This document shows, piece by piece, positions 1-12,419 of a DNA stretch of 64,000 bases. A program made the translations under genes and the position numbers. The stretch is from contig JADANN010000032.1 of assembly GCA_018806985.1 (NCBI GenBank), forward strand, positions 2,253,501 to 2,317,500. Direction: 5' to 3'. The stretch is from Angiostrongylus vasorum. Its lineage: Eukaryota > Nematoda > Chromadorea > Rhabditida > Metastrongylidae. How positions within the stretch are numbered: position 1 is the first letter of the stretch; every line of letters starts with the position of its first letter. The notes below the pieces were generated by a model. That model did not search any database. It saw only the letters and a list, made by a program, of their open reading frames with translations, and had not been told where the DNA came from.

Positions 1-3000
1 GTTAATCGCGGACCAAAAGCGACCTGTGCTTCCCTGAGACGCAGGTGGATCCAGGGGCTTGACTCCTGTTTCTGCTGCGCCGATTTGGCACATACTTTCT
101 GCATTTACGGGGCGTATTCATGCATGCGTGCGTGGGTGCATTCTCGCTTATGCGGATTGTATTCTACGAGCCAATTCGGCCCAAAAGCCTGCAATCAAGT
201 GATAGGGATGCCTATGGGAGGTGGTTAGGAGTCGCCTCCAACAAATAAGCTCCATGTCCACTCTGGGAGAGCCTGGCAAGCTACCTGTGAGTATATAAAG
301 CCCACACGTTCAGAGCCCAGCAAGCTGTACGTGGGTATCAAAATGCTAAACAGAGTAAAAAAACGGGCCTCATTCGCCTGACCCCGAAAAAAGCTCTCAG
401 TTTTGCAGCGTTGGCTAGGACGAGTACGGAGAGGCTGCTAACATCTCAGGGCCAATGGAAGCTGCCTGGATCACGAAGAACTATGGTGACGATCTGTACC
501 TACATAGCACATACGCTTGCATCCAAGTCCTCAATAGAAGACGCTCATGCAAGCAAGAAGGATAAGGTACGACGTCAACAGCCTGGCCGAGAGAAGACGA
601 CAAAAGCCCTTCAACGCCGTCTATGACACCGGAGAAGAACTGTTCCTCCGAACATGCGACAGTAGAGGAGTCGGCAGAATCGGCGTTCTCGTCAACACGA
701 GTTTGTCCATGAACATTGACCCATTCGAACAACTAGCAACCCGAATCGGACGTTTACGATTAAAAAGATGTGGATCAATGCCGGCTTTGACAGTCTTCGT
801 CGTTTACGCGCCACCATCAAACTATGACGAGGAAGAAGTCGAAGCGTTCTATATAGACTTGGAGAAGTTCTGCAGAGAAGACCATACATTCTTCAAGGTC
901 ATCATTGGAGAATTCAATGCCAAGATCGGACTAAAGAGAACGTCTCAAGAACGTCACATTGGGACCCATGGATTAGAATGGAACGACCAGGGTGAGCAGC
1001 TATCTGAGTTTATCATGGCGACCAAGACAATCCATGGTAACTCGCAATTCTAGAAGCCCCCACCCTCAACGCTGGGCGTAGGAGTTGCTCATTGGAAAGT
1101 ACCATAACGAAATAGACCACATCATAGTAAATAGAAGGTTTTGCTTAACCGATGTCGCTGTTGTCCCGAAATTCCACACGGGATCAGACCACCGTCTCCT
1201 TCGTGCAAGATTCCATTTCTCGCGGAAAGGAGAAAAAACTGCTAAATTCAAAAGCCGAAGTTCCAAAACCTCCGTAAACTGGGACTTATTCAATCCATTA
1301 GTCGGCTGTTGTGAAGATGCCGTTGTCGATAACATCGACGAGGGATACGACCGGCTCATTCAACATCTTCACATTGGCGCTATGAAAGCTGAGAGTTCGA
1401 AAGTCACCAAGAGACGTCTGTCTCCAGAAACACTTGAGCTGATACGCCAGCGTGGAACCGCACGAGCTGCAGGCAACCGCGAACTAACGTCCGAACTTGC
1501 AAAACAATGCAGACAGGCGACGAAAGAAGATCTTAAAGAGAGAAGAGCAGCAGTAATGGTCGAAGCTGCAGAGGCTGGGAGAAGCATTGGCAAAGCCCAC
1601 CGAAGGTTCGCCAATTACAAGACCAAGATGATTGCACTCCGACGCCTAGTCCGAACAGTTACAGCGTCCAGAAAGGCAATGGAGAAAATCATTCACGAAT
1701 ACTACTCAGATCTCTTCAATAGCCACGTCCACCTCCCGTCATTTGAAATAAAGGAGGATGGATATGTTGTAGCACCGGTTCTCCCTTCCGAAGTTCGACA
1801 TGTCATTTCGTCGGTGAAAAATCGAACAACACCAGGTCCGAACAGGATACGACCAGAACACCTGAAGAACCTTCCGCCAGTCCTCTTAAATACACTCGCT
1901 CGGCTCCTCGCACGTTACCTGTCTGAATGCAAGGTCCCTACCAGCAAGACCGTGTTATTGTTCAAGAAGGGTGACCTATACGATATCGGCAACTATCGCC
2001 CAATCTTCCTGCTGTCTATTGTCTACAAACTGTTCACTCGAGTCATCCTAAACAGGATTGACAGAACAATGGAGGAAGTTCAGCCATGTGAGCAAGCAGG
2101 GTTTCGAAAAGAGTTTAGTACGATGGAGCACATCCACACGATAACAAGTCTCACTGAAGTATCGCGAGAGTACAAAAAGACCGCTCTATTTCACTTTCAT
2201 CGATTTACAGAAGGCCATTGATTCAATTGCGATAGAAGCAGGCATGGAAGCCCTTGATAGACAAGGAGTCCCTACTCAGTACATAAAGGTTCTTGGTGAG
2301 CTGTACAAAGACTTCACAACCAAGATTTCACCATTTTACAACGATATTGACGATAACGATATCGATACTAACATCGACGTCAAAAGAGGGGTTAGGCAAG
2401 GCGATAGCATCTCGCCAAAATTACATACCGCCACCCTCCAGAACGTCATGCGAACACTGGAATGGAATAATATAAGAGTGAAAATCGATGGTCGGCAGTT
2501 ACATCATCTTCGCTTTGCTGATGACATCGTCCTTATAACACAAAACATTAGCCAAGAGGAACGTATGCTTACCGTCTTTGATAAAGCCTGTGAAAAGATT
2601 GGTCTCCAACTAAATCTCACAAAAACGATGTTCATGAAGAACAGATTGGTTTCGCATGCCCCATCCATGCTCAACGGAGCGAATATATCCGAATGCTTCA
2701 GTTATGTCTATCTGGGTCAGGAAATCAATATGATGGACGATTTAGCTCCGTAGGTGAGCAGAAGGAAACGAGCGGCTTTGGGTTCCTTTCAAGAGCATCG
2801 AGGATGTAGTGAAGCGAACAAAGAACACCCGACTCCGTGCCCACCTTTTCGACTCAATGGTACTTCCTGCCCTAACGTATGCATCAGAAACCTGGTCGCT
2901 GCGTAAGCAGGATGGAAGATCACTTAGCGTTATTGAACGAGCAGTCGAAAGGACGATGCTAGGAGTATCCCGTTTCGCATGGAATCCGAAGGTCCGACCT

Positions 3001-3590
3001 GCGTCAACGATCAAAAATCAAAGATGCCGTTCTGTACGCCAAACAGCCGAAGATAAGATGGGCCAGATTCGTAATGCGTATAAATGACAACCGATGGACA
3101 AGAGCCGTTAGTGACTGGATTCCACGGGATGTCAAACGCATAGCAGTAACACCACCGACCCGATGGTCAGAGTTGTTCAGGAAAAGCCTGGAAGAAAGAT
3201 GTGATGCTCAGTGAGTCCCTAGAGCGAGCAGAACCCACTGGGCTACTCTTGCACGCGACAGGGGAAAAATGGAAGATTTACTGGCGCCCGTTCGAGTCAC
3301 TCGACGATCAGTGGGACTAAAGGTGATACAGGTGATACGAGGTTGTTGTACAATTTTTTCACCATATCAGTTATACAACAATCAGTCAACAACTGTCCCG
3401 TACAAGAGATCCCGAGATGAGGTTGCCTCATTTGGGCAATGCTTCACTGAGGAAGATTCGACTCGATACGATTACGAAGACGTCAGATAGAGATGACGAA
3501 CGGCTGTAGTCATCGACTCGGATCATCGGCTCTGAAGAAGTCGAAGACGTCGACATGTCAACTGAACAAAAAGTTATGACCACCTCGTGT
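1..3590 (+). mobile_element. RTE-type non-LTR retrotransposon, degraded near full-length copy
   Basis: An endonuclease/reverse-transcriptase LINE covers the left edge. In order it shows an AP-like (EEP) endonuclease (about 480-1210), a central linker, a reverse transcriptase (about 1740-2620) and the C-terminal region typical of hookworm RTE proteins (about 2810-3213), then an untranslated tail to about 3590 with AAAAAGTT near its end. The same 3'-tail layout recurs at 29.9 kb, and a reverse-strand copy lies at 52.7-54.8 kb. The 5' limit is not visible because the element may extend past base 1. Confidence 0.85.
463..3213 (+). pseudogene. RTE endonuclease-reverse transcriptase ORF, broken into at least four frames
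   Basis: The ORF is split into about 463-545, 547-1053, 1085-2221, 2244-2753 and 2809-3213. The endonuclease keeps the terminal GSDH motif, but the expected GDFNAK block reads GEFNAK and the N-terminal CTYNAR-type block reads CTYIAH, so two catalytic-site motifs are altered. The reverse transcriptase keeps NYRPI, GVRQGD and FADD (the catalytic YADD equivalent). A frame slip near 2185-2210 separates the finger and palm blocks, a TAG at 2751 interrupts the palm/thumb, and another slip falls near 3040-3060 before the conserved WTRAVSDWIPRDVKR segment. It cannot make the full protein. RTE enzymes nick target DNA and prime reverse transcription from the nick. Confidence 0.85.
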
Positions 3591-5911
3591 AAACTGAACA
3601 ATCCAAGGAAAAATTTTTTTCGTGTACTGTTTCGGATGTCACTTGAGGACTTCTTCTTTACGAATATCGTTGAATGCTGGTCTAGTCGATTCTGCTCGCA
3701 TTACTAGAGATAACCTAGCTAAGGCTTTCTCACGTAGAGGGAAGGGGAGAGGGGGGAAGAGTTTGAAAGGTCATTCTCCTTCCTGGAGGATTGCATCGCT
3801 ATCCACTACACTACCACATCTCTTAAACTTGTACTTCAATATACATTTCGAAAAGACATAGGTCATTTGTATTCTGCAAGTATTAAGTGGAATAAATGCT
3901 GCTTGAAATCAATGGTGCGCTGCGGTTAGGATTCGGTGTAATATCGGTCAAATGTTGCGAATGCGATGAAGTCCCATTCAGCTCAACTCTGTTCAGCACA
4001 GTGACTAACACAGGTGTGTCAACCAATATCAGAAGGCTTGCTTTATCAAAGACCGGTAACCGTAGCTGAACAGCAGGGTGTGTGAGAAATTAAGCTCACG
4101 AATTTGAACTGAGATTCGACTCCTTGAAACCCAACCAGCTTTGCACACCAATTTCTTCACCTTTTTCAATTCCATTTATTATTCGAACACGAACACGAAA
4201 TCTAATGGTGGCAGTGCGATCGCGGTTAATCCTATGTCTGTCGAGAGGACGATTTTAATTGACTAGTTTATCGGAGGAACGAACGCAATCATAAACGGGT
4301 TCCAACCATGGAAAGCGACCAAATACTAAACACAATACAACGTGGATAAATAACGGATAAATAATTTGGTATTGATCAGTCTCGTATGGGTGCTTCATTC
4401 ATATTCAACTCCACTCAGTATCCAGTAGAGGTGTCACTGAATGCATATTTGGCCTAAAGGACAATTTTCAGAAGTCGGCCAATACATTAAGGTAGCATTT
4501 TTATTCCCTTAGACATCTGGCAACAATTTGCTGATATCGGAAGGATGATGGGTTACGTTAACACCGGAAACGATACTGAACAAATGACCTTGTGCAAAAT
4601 TGCAGGGTATTCTAACCACTCTACTGTACTCGTCCGCAGAGATAATATTGTTTGAAATTGTTCGATTTCTGGAGTTTATTTGAGATGATGATAACGAAAC
4701 AAAGAGCCAAGCTTCACCCAGAGCTGTCGTCGCTGATTTAATTCACCATAGCGGTGTTTTGCCGCAGTTGTATCAACATCACTATCAGATCTCTTGATGA
4801 AAACATTAAAGCAATAAAGACATATCTCTAAGATGAGGAAAAAACCTCCAAGCGTCAACTCTGACGACATAAGAATAACGATCGGACCTGCTAGTTCAGT
4901 TCATTCGAGGTCATCACAGATGGTATTTGCAGAAAAGTGAAAGCCGACTTAATAAGAAAAAACAAGGGTATGAAACATACCATAAAAGGTCTAAAAATAT
5001 TGCGAATATTAAAATAAACTCTATTACCAAAAAATAAGCAAGTATAATGGAGGAATAGAAAGAAGAACGACAAGGAGAACGCTTCTCATTGAAGATACGC
5101 AGGCTGAACAAATCAGACAGGCCAGTCTGCTGAGTAAATACCGAATAGAAACAGCTTGAGCAAACAGATACTGATGACAGCCTAACGATAAAATTGTGAT
5201 GGTGGAGAACGGTGAGCAATTCGGTTTGCCAGTTAATGGCGAAATTTAGTGAAATCAACGAAGTCGAGAATAACAAGTCGAAGGCTGGTACTATATCTGA
5301 AGCTTCAGTGGCATGCACTGACGACTAGCCGGCTGTCATCAAGAAAAGCCACCAGTGACTATACCTTTTAAAGTTGCATGTAGGGTTACAATTCGATGGG
5401 ACTGCAATTCTTTTAGATATAAATGTTCAAGACCATTAAATGGTCAACTCCTTCACTGTGGCAAGCGGGTGGTCCTGCTTGTCGAACTGCCATCTAAAGT
5501 AGTGAGTCCAGTTCTCTTTCAAAGTCACTAGGTCCGAAGAAAATTCAACATTTCTATTCAAATAAACTATCTAAGATTGGAACCGTGCCAGCAACGGTTG
5601 CCAAAGAAACCTATTCTTAAAGCGACAAAGCTGGACTTGATCAACGACGAGCACATGGTGAGTGTGGTCATGATTTCTGAGCTAATTGGCGTAAAACGCG
5701 TACATCCACATAGTTGCTTTCCAGCCAGATCATTAAATTTTCCATTGTTCTTATGTGTTCTTTAACGTTTCAAAAAACTGAATTGTACAGAACCTCGTAT
5801 TGATGTTCAGTTGTGTTTTATCATCGTATGAATACCAACGATAAGTTTCCCACTGCTGTTTGCTTAGTTCAACATCACAGTGGAAGTGAAATAATTCTTC
5901 TTTTCCTGTGC
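3591..5911. other. Intergenic, nothing recognised
   Basis: AT-rich non-coding sequence. Small open frames here (for example about 4914-5318 on the - strand) show no domain or splice-consistent pattern. I see no repeat copy of families A-D in it. Confidence 0.4.
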
Positions 5912-6150
5912 TAAAGCGTTCACCACCACACCATACAGGTCCGTTGATGGCACTGATCGATAGAACTAGATGAGATACAGGCGAAACAAAGGACTCGCAT
6001 GGTGTGGTGGTGAATGCGTTAACCCCCCAGAAAGGGTAATAGCAGATACATCGGTTTGAAGTTTTGCAAATATCTCAGCATTACTATGGTTGTATTTCGC
6101 ATTATATTCTGCCGGAAAAAAATTATAGTAGGCAGTAAATGGAAGGTTAG
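5912..6150 (+). repeat. SINE-like family B copy with a short inverted partner at its 5' side
   Basis: A + oriented family B unit covers about 5945-6150: GGCACTGATCGATAGA, then GGTGTGGTGGTGAATGCGTT, GGGTAATAGC and the tail motif TTTTGCAAATATCTCAGCAT. A reversed fragment of the same head (GCGTTCACCACCACACCAT) stands at about 5918-5936, giving a hairpin with about 5996-6017. Confidence 0.7.
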
Positions 6151-6990
6151 AATTGAAGTACTTCTATTCTACTGAAAAACTCACATTCCGTGGAATAATC
6201 CTCGAAGCTGAGTAGCCGCAGACGATGTGAAAATTGGATGGAGTAACGGTAATGCAGAATTCTGCATCTGATTCGGTCCTACTCCGAATATTTTTCGCTA
6301 CTCTCCACCTTCCTTCTGATCTGAATATCTTTCAAGCCAGACCTCTCTTCATTGACATAGTCTTTTTTAGTATACTATGTCCTATTAAGTTGACTTTAGA
6401 GCGAAATTTTCCAAAATTTTTCAGTTTCTACCGAAAGAGCTATGGTATTTGGTGAACCTAAGGAATTTCTAAAAGATTTTCCTCGTTGCCATTCTGACGC
6501 CTGTGTGATGATTCCAAAAGTATTTATAAAATACTTTTTAAAGGTTTCTAAACTTCCGTCCAATTTTTTTCCACTTTTGTTAAGCTTCCTAACTTTCTAT
6601 TCGATTTATTATTTTTTAAGAGTTTTGAAGGATGTGAATTTCGCATAAGTTTTCTTTTTATAAAGAGGTTTTTTTGAAATCCTTACTTTCTAATTAAATT
6701 TTTAGTCCTTTGAACAAAATATTCCAAATGTGACAAAAATTTCGGTTTTTTCTTGAGGCGATTTTTTTTCGTAAAATAACTTACTCGTTCATAAATGGCT
6801 CAAAGTGAGCCTATAGCGCTCTACTGAGTACAAATTCGCTCTCTTCTCTCTCGTTCTTTTTTCTTCTCAGTGCCCTAAATCATCCTATTGGTCTCCTTTT
6901 TTTCATTTCCCCATAATAGTGCTTCTTTTACAAGTTAGAGTGTTCATTTAAAATTTGCAGCTTTCCTGCCCAGTTTCATAAATAACTGAC
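6151..6990. other. AT-rich intergenic sequence, nothing recognised
   Basis: The region is T-rich. The overlapping frames 6234-6455 and 6442-6648 are hydrophobic by composition only. No splice-consistent exon or repeat was recognised. Confidence 0.35.
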
Positions 6991-7412
6991 ATGAATAGCA
7001 GCGAGGAATGCCCAGAGGTCACACGCGACCTGGCCCCGTAGGTTCGCGTCAATTTCTGATGTGGGATGGTGCAGTCATCAACCTTATGCGACTATAATCA
7101 GCTGTTCTAATCTTCCTCATTGGAAGTAAGCGGTGAGTTTTTTTCGAGAAGCTGTTGACCATGTAATTACCATAGAGTTTTTCGTCTTTTTGTAAGTGTT
7201 ATTGAAGCGTTTGCCCTAGTAAATTGTATACCAGTATAGCCTTCCAGGCTCTGAAGAAGGCGATACTGCCGAAACGTCAGCTACTGTTGTATTGTATTGT
7301 GTATTTCTATGGAAATAAATGTATGCTGTTTAACAACCTCGCGATTGCTGGACAAGAAAATGACGCATTTATAATACAAGGTGTAATTTTTGGGTTTTTA
7401 GAATTTTTGTAA
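6991..7412 (+). mobile_element. Penelope-like element, solo 3' end
   Basis: It begins inside the last codons of the PLE protein (ATG AAT AGC ... CTG GCC CCG TAG, ending EVTRDLAP), the counterpart of TITRELAP at about 31286-31309. It continues through an untranslated tail matching both arms of the 55.6-56.4 kb element. It contains a hammerhead-like motif at 7247-7282 and ends with GTTTAACAACCTCGCGATTG. Confidence 0.75.
7247..7282 (+). ncRNA. Hammerhead-ribozyme-like motif in PLE tail
   Basis: The order of conserved pieces fits a type I hammerhead: GGCT (helix I), CTGAAGA (matches CUGANGA), a helix II hairpin GGC-GATACT-GCC, GAAA, then C-GTC (cleavage expected after GTC), and AGCT, which pairs with GGCT through one G-U pair. 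Helix III is only about 2 bp with no loop, so a single molecule would fold poorly. ACGT is self-complementary, so a dimeric fold is possible. Penelope-like elements are known to carry hammerhead motifs. Activity here is inference. Confidence 0.6.
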
Positions 7413-7429
7413 ACGCTATTATCATTTCT

Positions 7430-7500
7430 GGGAGTTAATACATTCACCACCACACCGTGCGGTCCTTCGTTTCGCCTGTCTCTGTTCATAATAGTTCACA
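7430..7500 (-). repeat. SINE-like family B fragment
   Basis: A short - oriented head fragment: TTAATACATTCACCACCACA followed by CGTGCGGTCCTTCGTTTCGCC and a CTGTCTCT segment, as in the fuller copies. Confidence 0.6.
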
Positions 7501-8338
7501 AGCTTCATCGTGGGCAGATGTCGAACTGTGATGAACAAAGCAGCGAGGGATTTATTCACCTGGTCAGCTAAGAATTGCTAGACATTCCGATTCCGAAAGC
7601 CAGATGAAAACAAACCAGATACCTAACAGGTTAGCATCGGGAACTTTCCACTAAAACCACTACAAAGAGAACATTATGCCGCTAATAAAGCGAAGTAATC
7701 CTATTGAGCAGTCCTGCTGGTCGAAAAACTAATGGGGAATTCAGATCCGGCCGGCTTTTCAATGAATAGTGGAACAATTAGGTCACAGCTGATACAAGAG
7801 ACTGCTTTCATAACCAGTTGTTTTTTTCGTGTTCACCCATTCTTTCCTGAGCATGGCTTGTTTGGCCAATGCTTAATTCTCGCTTACTAAACCGTCACTT
7901 TCTATTATTCTACTGTTTCCGTTCTCTTTTTGCATCTCTCTTTTCCCTTTCTTCCAACGTTTCTGCCTCTTCTTATCACCCTTTCTCTATAGTTTTCTCT
8001 ATCACACACTGTGAAAAAAATTAAAATCTTGTCGTTTGCTGATTATGTATCGATGCCGATTAGTATTTCCTTTAAAAAAGTTTAGTTAGAAATTCGTTGC
8101 GGGGCGCCACTGGCCCTCATATCCTCATGTCCTGTCTCGTACTAGTTCCCGGTTTAGGGCTTTTTTCAGCAGTTACCGAATCGTAACATTTCTAAGCTCA
8201 AGTCTTTCAGATGTAACTGAGTGGGTAAGTTGATGAAGTGTGAAAGAAAATCGGACTGTTTCATTTTTTATTTTTATGGTGTCATCTTTTAAAACCTTCA
8301 GATTTATAATGCGTGCACTTTCCATGCGTATATAAAAG
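7501..8338. other. Intergenic, nothing recognised
   Basis: Non-coding AT-rich sequence with pyrimidine-rich stretches around 7900-8000. No exon or known repeat family seen. Confidence 0.35.
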
Positions 8339-8625
8339 TGTTAGGGAGCGTGTGGCGCAGTGGTCGGAGGCACTCTACAGCACACACGTGGAATCGGTCC
8401 TCGCACCCATGGCCCACCAAGACTTTCCATCCCTCCGGGGTCGGCAAATTGGTATCAGACTTGTCTGGGACTGACTCGATACATCGGTGGGCCACGGCCA
8501 CTGCGAGTCATTGTAAAGGCCAGATATGCATTCAACCACCTCCAAACGATGCTTAATGAAGTCGAATGCATGGTGCTTCCTCCAGGGACTAATCAATGCC
8601 GAGATCTTTATCTTTTTATCCTTGT
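8339..8625 (+). repeat. SINE-like family A copy (tRNA-derived)
   Basis: The tRNA-like head has a box A-like TGGCGCAGTGGTCGG and a degenerate box B region (GGAATCGGTCC), then GCCCACCAAG. The body has GGTCGGCAAATTGGTA, GACTTGTCTGGGA, GATACATCGGTGGGCCAC and CATTGTAAAGGCCAGATATG. The tail is AGTCGAATGCATGG through TTTATCTTTTTATC. Small open frames on both strands here are by-products of the repeat. Confidence 0.8.
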
Positions 8626-10217
8626 GATAGACGTGTCTACATATTGATGAAATGATGTACATCACGATTTCATTATAGTGTTTAAAAAAAGGGTGGAAAA
8701 AATGATAAGGATCAAAAAAGGCTAAAACTAGAAGAAATTAGGGGTTCTAATTAGGCCTATTTGTTAGCAAAGTGAATTTTTTAATATTACATTAATAATG
8801 TCTTTTCAAGGATGTTCCTTAACTTTTCCATGAGCTATGGAGTTTAGCATGCCAGAGTAGTCCTTTCTCGTCACCGACGAGTACTCGTCGGCCTTTGTGG
8901 GTGGCAAGAAGGACTTTCTTCTCCATTATGACAACGATTTCTGTCATTGTTTTATTTTTAAGCAGGTTTTACAAATTCGATTATTACGATTCCTCCCAAG
9001 TTCGATGAAGTCGTGGTTGATGAACTTCCTACTGTTCAAACCTCTCCAACACCTCGCCATGATTAAGTGACAGGCCAATAATGCTGGTTTTGAGGTATAA
9101 TTACTACCAACGTATTTATATAGGTGCCCGTAAAAATAATGAGTGGATTCCTAACAAATTCTAATCCAGCATTACTTTCTTGTGGTAAATAGATCAGAAG
9201 AGAGCCGCCACTAAGCTTTTTCCTGGATGAGGCAACTTCGAATATTTCTTACATTCCGAATCTTCGAAAATCTCTCTAAGTTCGTGACGATCAAAGAACA
9301 CCTTCTGTGGTTTGTTTTGCGTATTTCAAAGCATAAATAGCCCAAATGTAGGATATGAACCTTAGAATTGGCTGAAATGGGCAAAAAAACAAGTTTGTAG
9401 TCTTTTCACCAAACCGAGTGCTGTCGTCTTCAATCATCAGACCGTTTGCCTTTGCCTTCAGATTAATCGTCAACAGTTGGAACCACTTCTGCAATTTCTA
9501 CTGGAATCATGTCTAGACCGTGAAAAATTTTTTTCATTTCCAACCCAATTTTGTTTTGCAAGCTATTCCTGGTAGTATCGAACCCTTACAGCTATTCCCG
9601 ACAAACTAGTCGAGCTTTGTAACAGTCCAACAACAGTCACGAATCGTTTTGCTATAAATGAACTATTGATATGGTAACATTGTAAGGAATTACATGAGAA
9701 TGCATCTATTTAAAATTAGAGGTTCAAGTCAATCAACATGTGTAACGTCACCAAAATTTGGAAGAGCAATGGAAACCCTGGGAACGTAAGCACGCCAGCA
9801 TCGATGGCGTCTCTGTGGAGCCAGTCATCAAAACTAGGAAGATCGTTTGAGATGCTACTGGGGTAGTTTAGACAAGAAATAACTCCCGCTGCATTTATCC
9901 TGTCAAGCGGGAGTAACGGTACTGATGGCCTAGACGAGCCTGAGAGAATCTGCACTATATGTTGTTAAAGAGATTTCGGTGGGTGTTATTCTTAATGCAC
10001 AATTATTAGAGGTGCCCAGTAAAACACACGTCGTTAATGGTTCGATCGAACTCCTAAAAAAATTAAGGGTCCATCCATAACTTTGATGACGCTTAGTAAT
10101 ACTCGCTTCGAATCATAGCGTTCAGATTTTTTCCACAAAGATTTGTAAAGAAAGTTTGTATCCATAAAATGATAAAGTTCTCGGTGCTCATCATTCCTAA
10201 AGTTAGGCGCCATGGAT
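8626..10217. other. Intergenic, nothing recognised
   Basis: AT-rich. The - strand frames at 9291-9494 and 9716-9955 have no domain or splice support. Confidence 0.35.
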
Positions 10218-10330
10218 TCGACCTCTCGACTTCACCAAAAACCGCTGGATGGAATTTAATGCATATCTTGCCTATAGGATGAGTTGCGGAAGCTTATCGA
10301 TATATCACGTCAGCGCTGCTCTACACCCAA
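10218..10330 (-). repeat. SINE-like family A fragment
   Basis: A diverged - oriented body fragment containing AATGCATATCTTGCCTATAG and TATCGATATATCACGTCAGC, corresponding to the GCCAGATATGCATT and GATACATCGG parts of family A. Confidence 0.5.
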
Positions 10331-10427
10331 ACAGACCCCACAACAATTTGCCGAGCCTTGAGAGATGAACGGACTGGTGAGTCCAGAGAGGAAAATCGAC
10401 GAAACGACCACGTGTGTATTACAGCGT

Positions 10428-10685
10428 ATTCTGGACCGCAGGAATTTGCGGTGAGGATCGAAGACGCTATAGCCCTTTTCAGAGGTTAGCGCGTTCACCA
10501 CCACCCGGTCCTTCTTTTCCTATTTTTTCTCAGCCGTGTTTTATAGGTACTATCAAGAATAAATCCGCAAAGCGATTGATTTTGGGGAGTACAAATCGGC
10601 ATTGAACCCAATTACGTCAAGTCAGTTACGGAAACGAAGGACTCGCATGGTGTGTTGGTGAACGCGTTAATCCCCGGAAAGTGTA
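10428..10685 (-). repeat. SINE-like family B copies, back to back
   Basis: A - oriented unit (about 10428-10620; GGACCGCAGG, GCGCGTTCACCACC, TTGATTTTGGGGAGTACAAA) is followed by a + oriented head fragment (about 10633-10685; GGACTCGCATGGTGTGTTGG, GAACGCGTTAATCC). Confidence 0.65.
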
Positions 10686-10909
10686 CTAGCATTGAAAAAA
10701 AACACGCTGTAAATAGAGAAGTGATCACATAAAAGTGAAAATTATTAGAGCTGTTGGCTAAATAATCTTTGCTTTCTTTCTCAGAGAGTTGTGAGTATAT
10801 TGAACATTTTTTTAATAAATAAACATAATCTATCGATAATCTATCGATTGAGGTTCATTGGAAATTGTTTACATGAACTGAATAATCCTAAAGAAAAATA
10901 TAAGTTATT

Positions 10910-11065
10910 GATTAAGATGTTGCTGAGATATTTGCAAAACTCTCGGACCTCTGGTGTTTGCGGTGGGGAACGAGCACGCTATTACCCTTTCCGGAGGATA
11001 ACGCGTTCACCACCACACCATGCGAGTCTTTCGTTTCTTCTATCTCTCGGCTGCGTTAAGTGATC
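10910..11065 (-). repeat. SINE-like family B copy
   Basis: - oriented: ATGTTGCTGAGATATTTGCA, TCGGACCTCTGGTGTTTGCG, ATAACGCGTTCACCACCACA, TCTCTCGGCTGC. Confidence 0.65.
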
Positions 11066-11242
11066 AATAATTCAATGATTCAAAAAATGGAAAATGTTTG
11101 GCGAAATCCTCACTAAGAAAGTGTTTAAGAATTTCTTTACAAAATTGTCGTCAAATTCTTCAAATGTTCTTAAATTCTACTCAAAATTCAACCTGCAAAT
11201 TTAATTTTACTTTGATATAACTAAGCGCATAATAAACCACAA

Positions 11243-11350
11243 CGATGGTGAGGTTTTTGCAAGACTTGGACCCTTGACCAGACTGAACCACGATTCCCCT
11301 TTCCGGCGCCTCGCGCATTGCACACTGAGCTACGGAGGTCTTGCGATGCC
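11243..11350 (-). repeat. tRNA-like repeat unit (relative of the 51.9-kb inverted pair)
   Basis: Read on the - strand it begins GACCTCCGTAGCTCAGTGTG and continues AATGCGCGAGGCGCCGG to TCGTGGTTCAGTCTGG, a tRNA-like D arm and T arm order. It is followed by the GACTTGGACC-type flank shared with 51.9 kb. Confidence 0.55.
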
Positions 11351-12419
11351 AATGGCAAAATTATAGTAGACAGTAAATAAAAAAAGTAAACATAAGTGTA
11401 TGATATTTAATTTTAACGACACCATCAAAAATGCCTAAAGGATCATTCTAGCAAGGAAATTTCCCACAATTTCAAAATAATCCATCATATTCGAGAGAAA
11501 ACAATCAATAAATGTGATTTCGATGCTCACGATACTCATCGAATATCTTCCTTATTGTTTTTTTCTAACGTGCCATTCGTTCAAATCCTTTCTCTTCCAC
11601 TCTATTTTTTTCGCATTCATTTTGTCGCTCTTCCTTTGATCGCAACATACTGGTTACGCTATTGGCCAGGTCTTATTACTTTGCAAAGTTACGGAACGGG
11701 TACTGTAGACTCCTTTAATCCACTTCGCCGATGTAATTTGTTTCTTATTGAACCAATACCAGTTCGTTAATGAGCCCCTTACTCCAAAACAGCTAACTAA
11801 TTTCTTGCTGGAAATCCCTCCTCTCTTCAGATCGTGGGAACGCATAGATGAACACCCATGCTAATCAGCTTAGGTTTAACTTCACCACAACAAATGGAAA
11901 CCCAACAAAATCGTGGAATTCAGTCTCATATTTTTTAAACGTCAACAAAGGGTTTTTTTGTTTTTGCATTTTTTTTGACAGACTCTTGTTGTGCCATGCA
12001 AACTCTTTAATGTCATCAGTTTTCCAACATTCTACGAAGAGGCCAAGTGATTATGGACAAAGTGCAATACACGAAGATGTTGATCTTCAAAAAAGAAATT
12101 GTAGAACCCAAGCTTATAAATAATCCGTTTACTACCTCAAGAATGACAGTAAAATATTGATGAGTGCTAGGTTCAATAGTCACTGCTCAGTCTCGTCGGC
12201 GTTAATCGTAATAACCACAAGTTCTCTGGATATTCAAAAAGTATTATTATTACTACAATACTAGCAGCCAAGAGCGCACGTATTCTAGACGATAATTAAG
12301 ATTCCGTTCATCGAGATAGCTGTAATTCAATTCATCGGCTCTGCTCCTACGTTTCTTTTGCAATTTTATATAATTAAATCAGAATAATGCTGATTTCCGC
12401 TCCACAGATCAATCCCATT
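11351..12419. other. Intergenic, nothing recognised
   Basis: AT-rich. The frames at 11555-11770 and 11848-12123 lack codon or domain support. Confidence 0.35.

Noticed and set aside
8304..8665. Four overlapping frames of 65-96 codons
   Set aside because: All fall inside a family A SINE-like copy; the same frames recur at every copy (13.5, 16.2, 25.8, 50.0, 59.3 kb).
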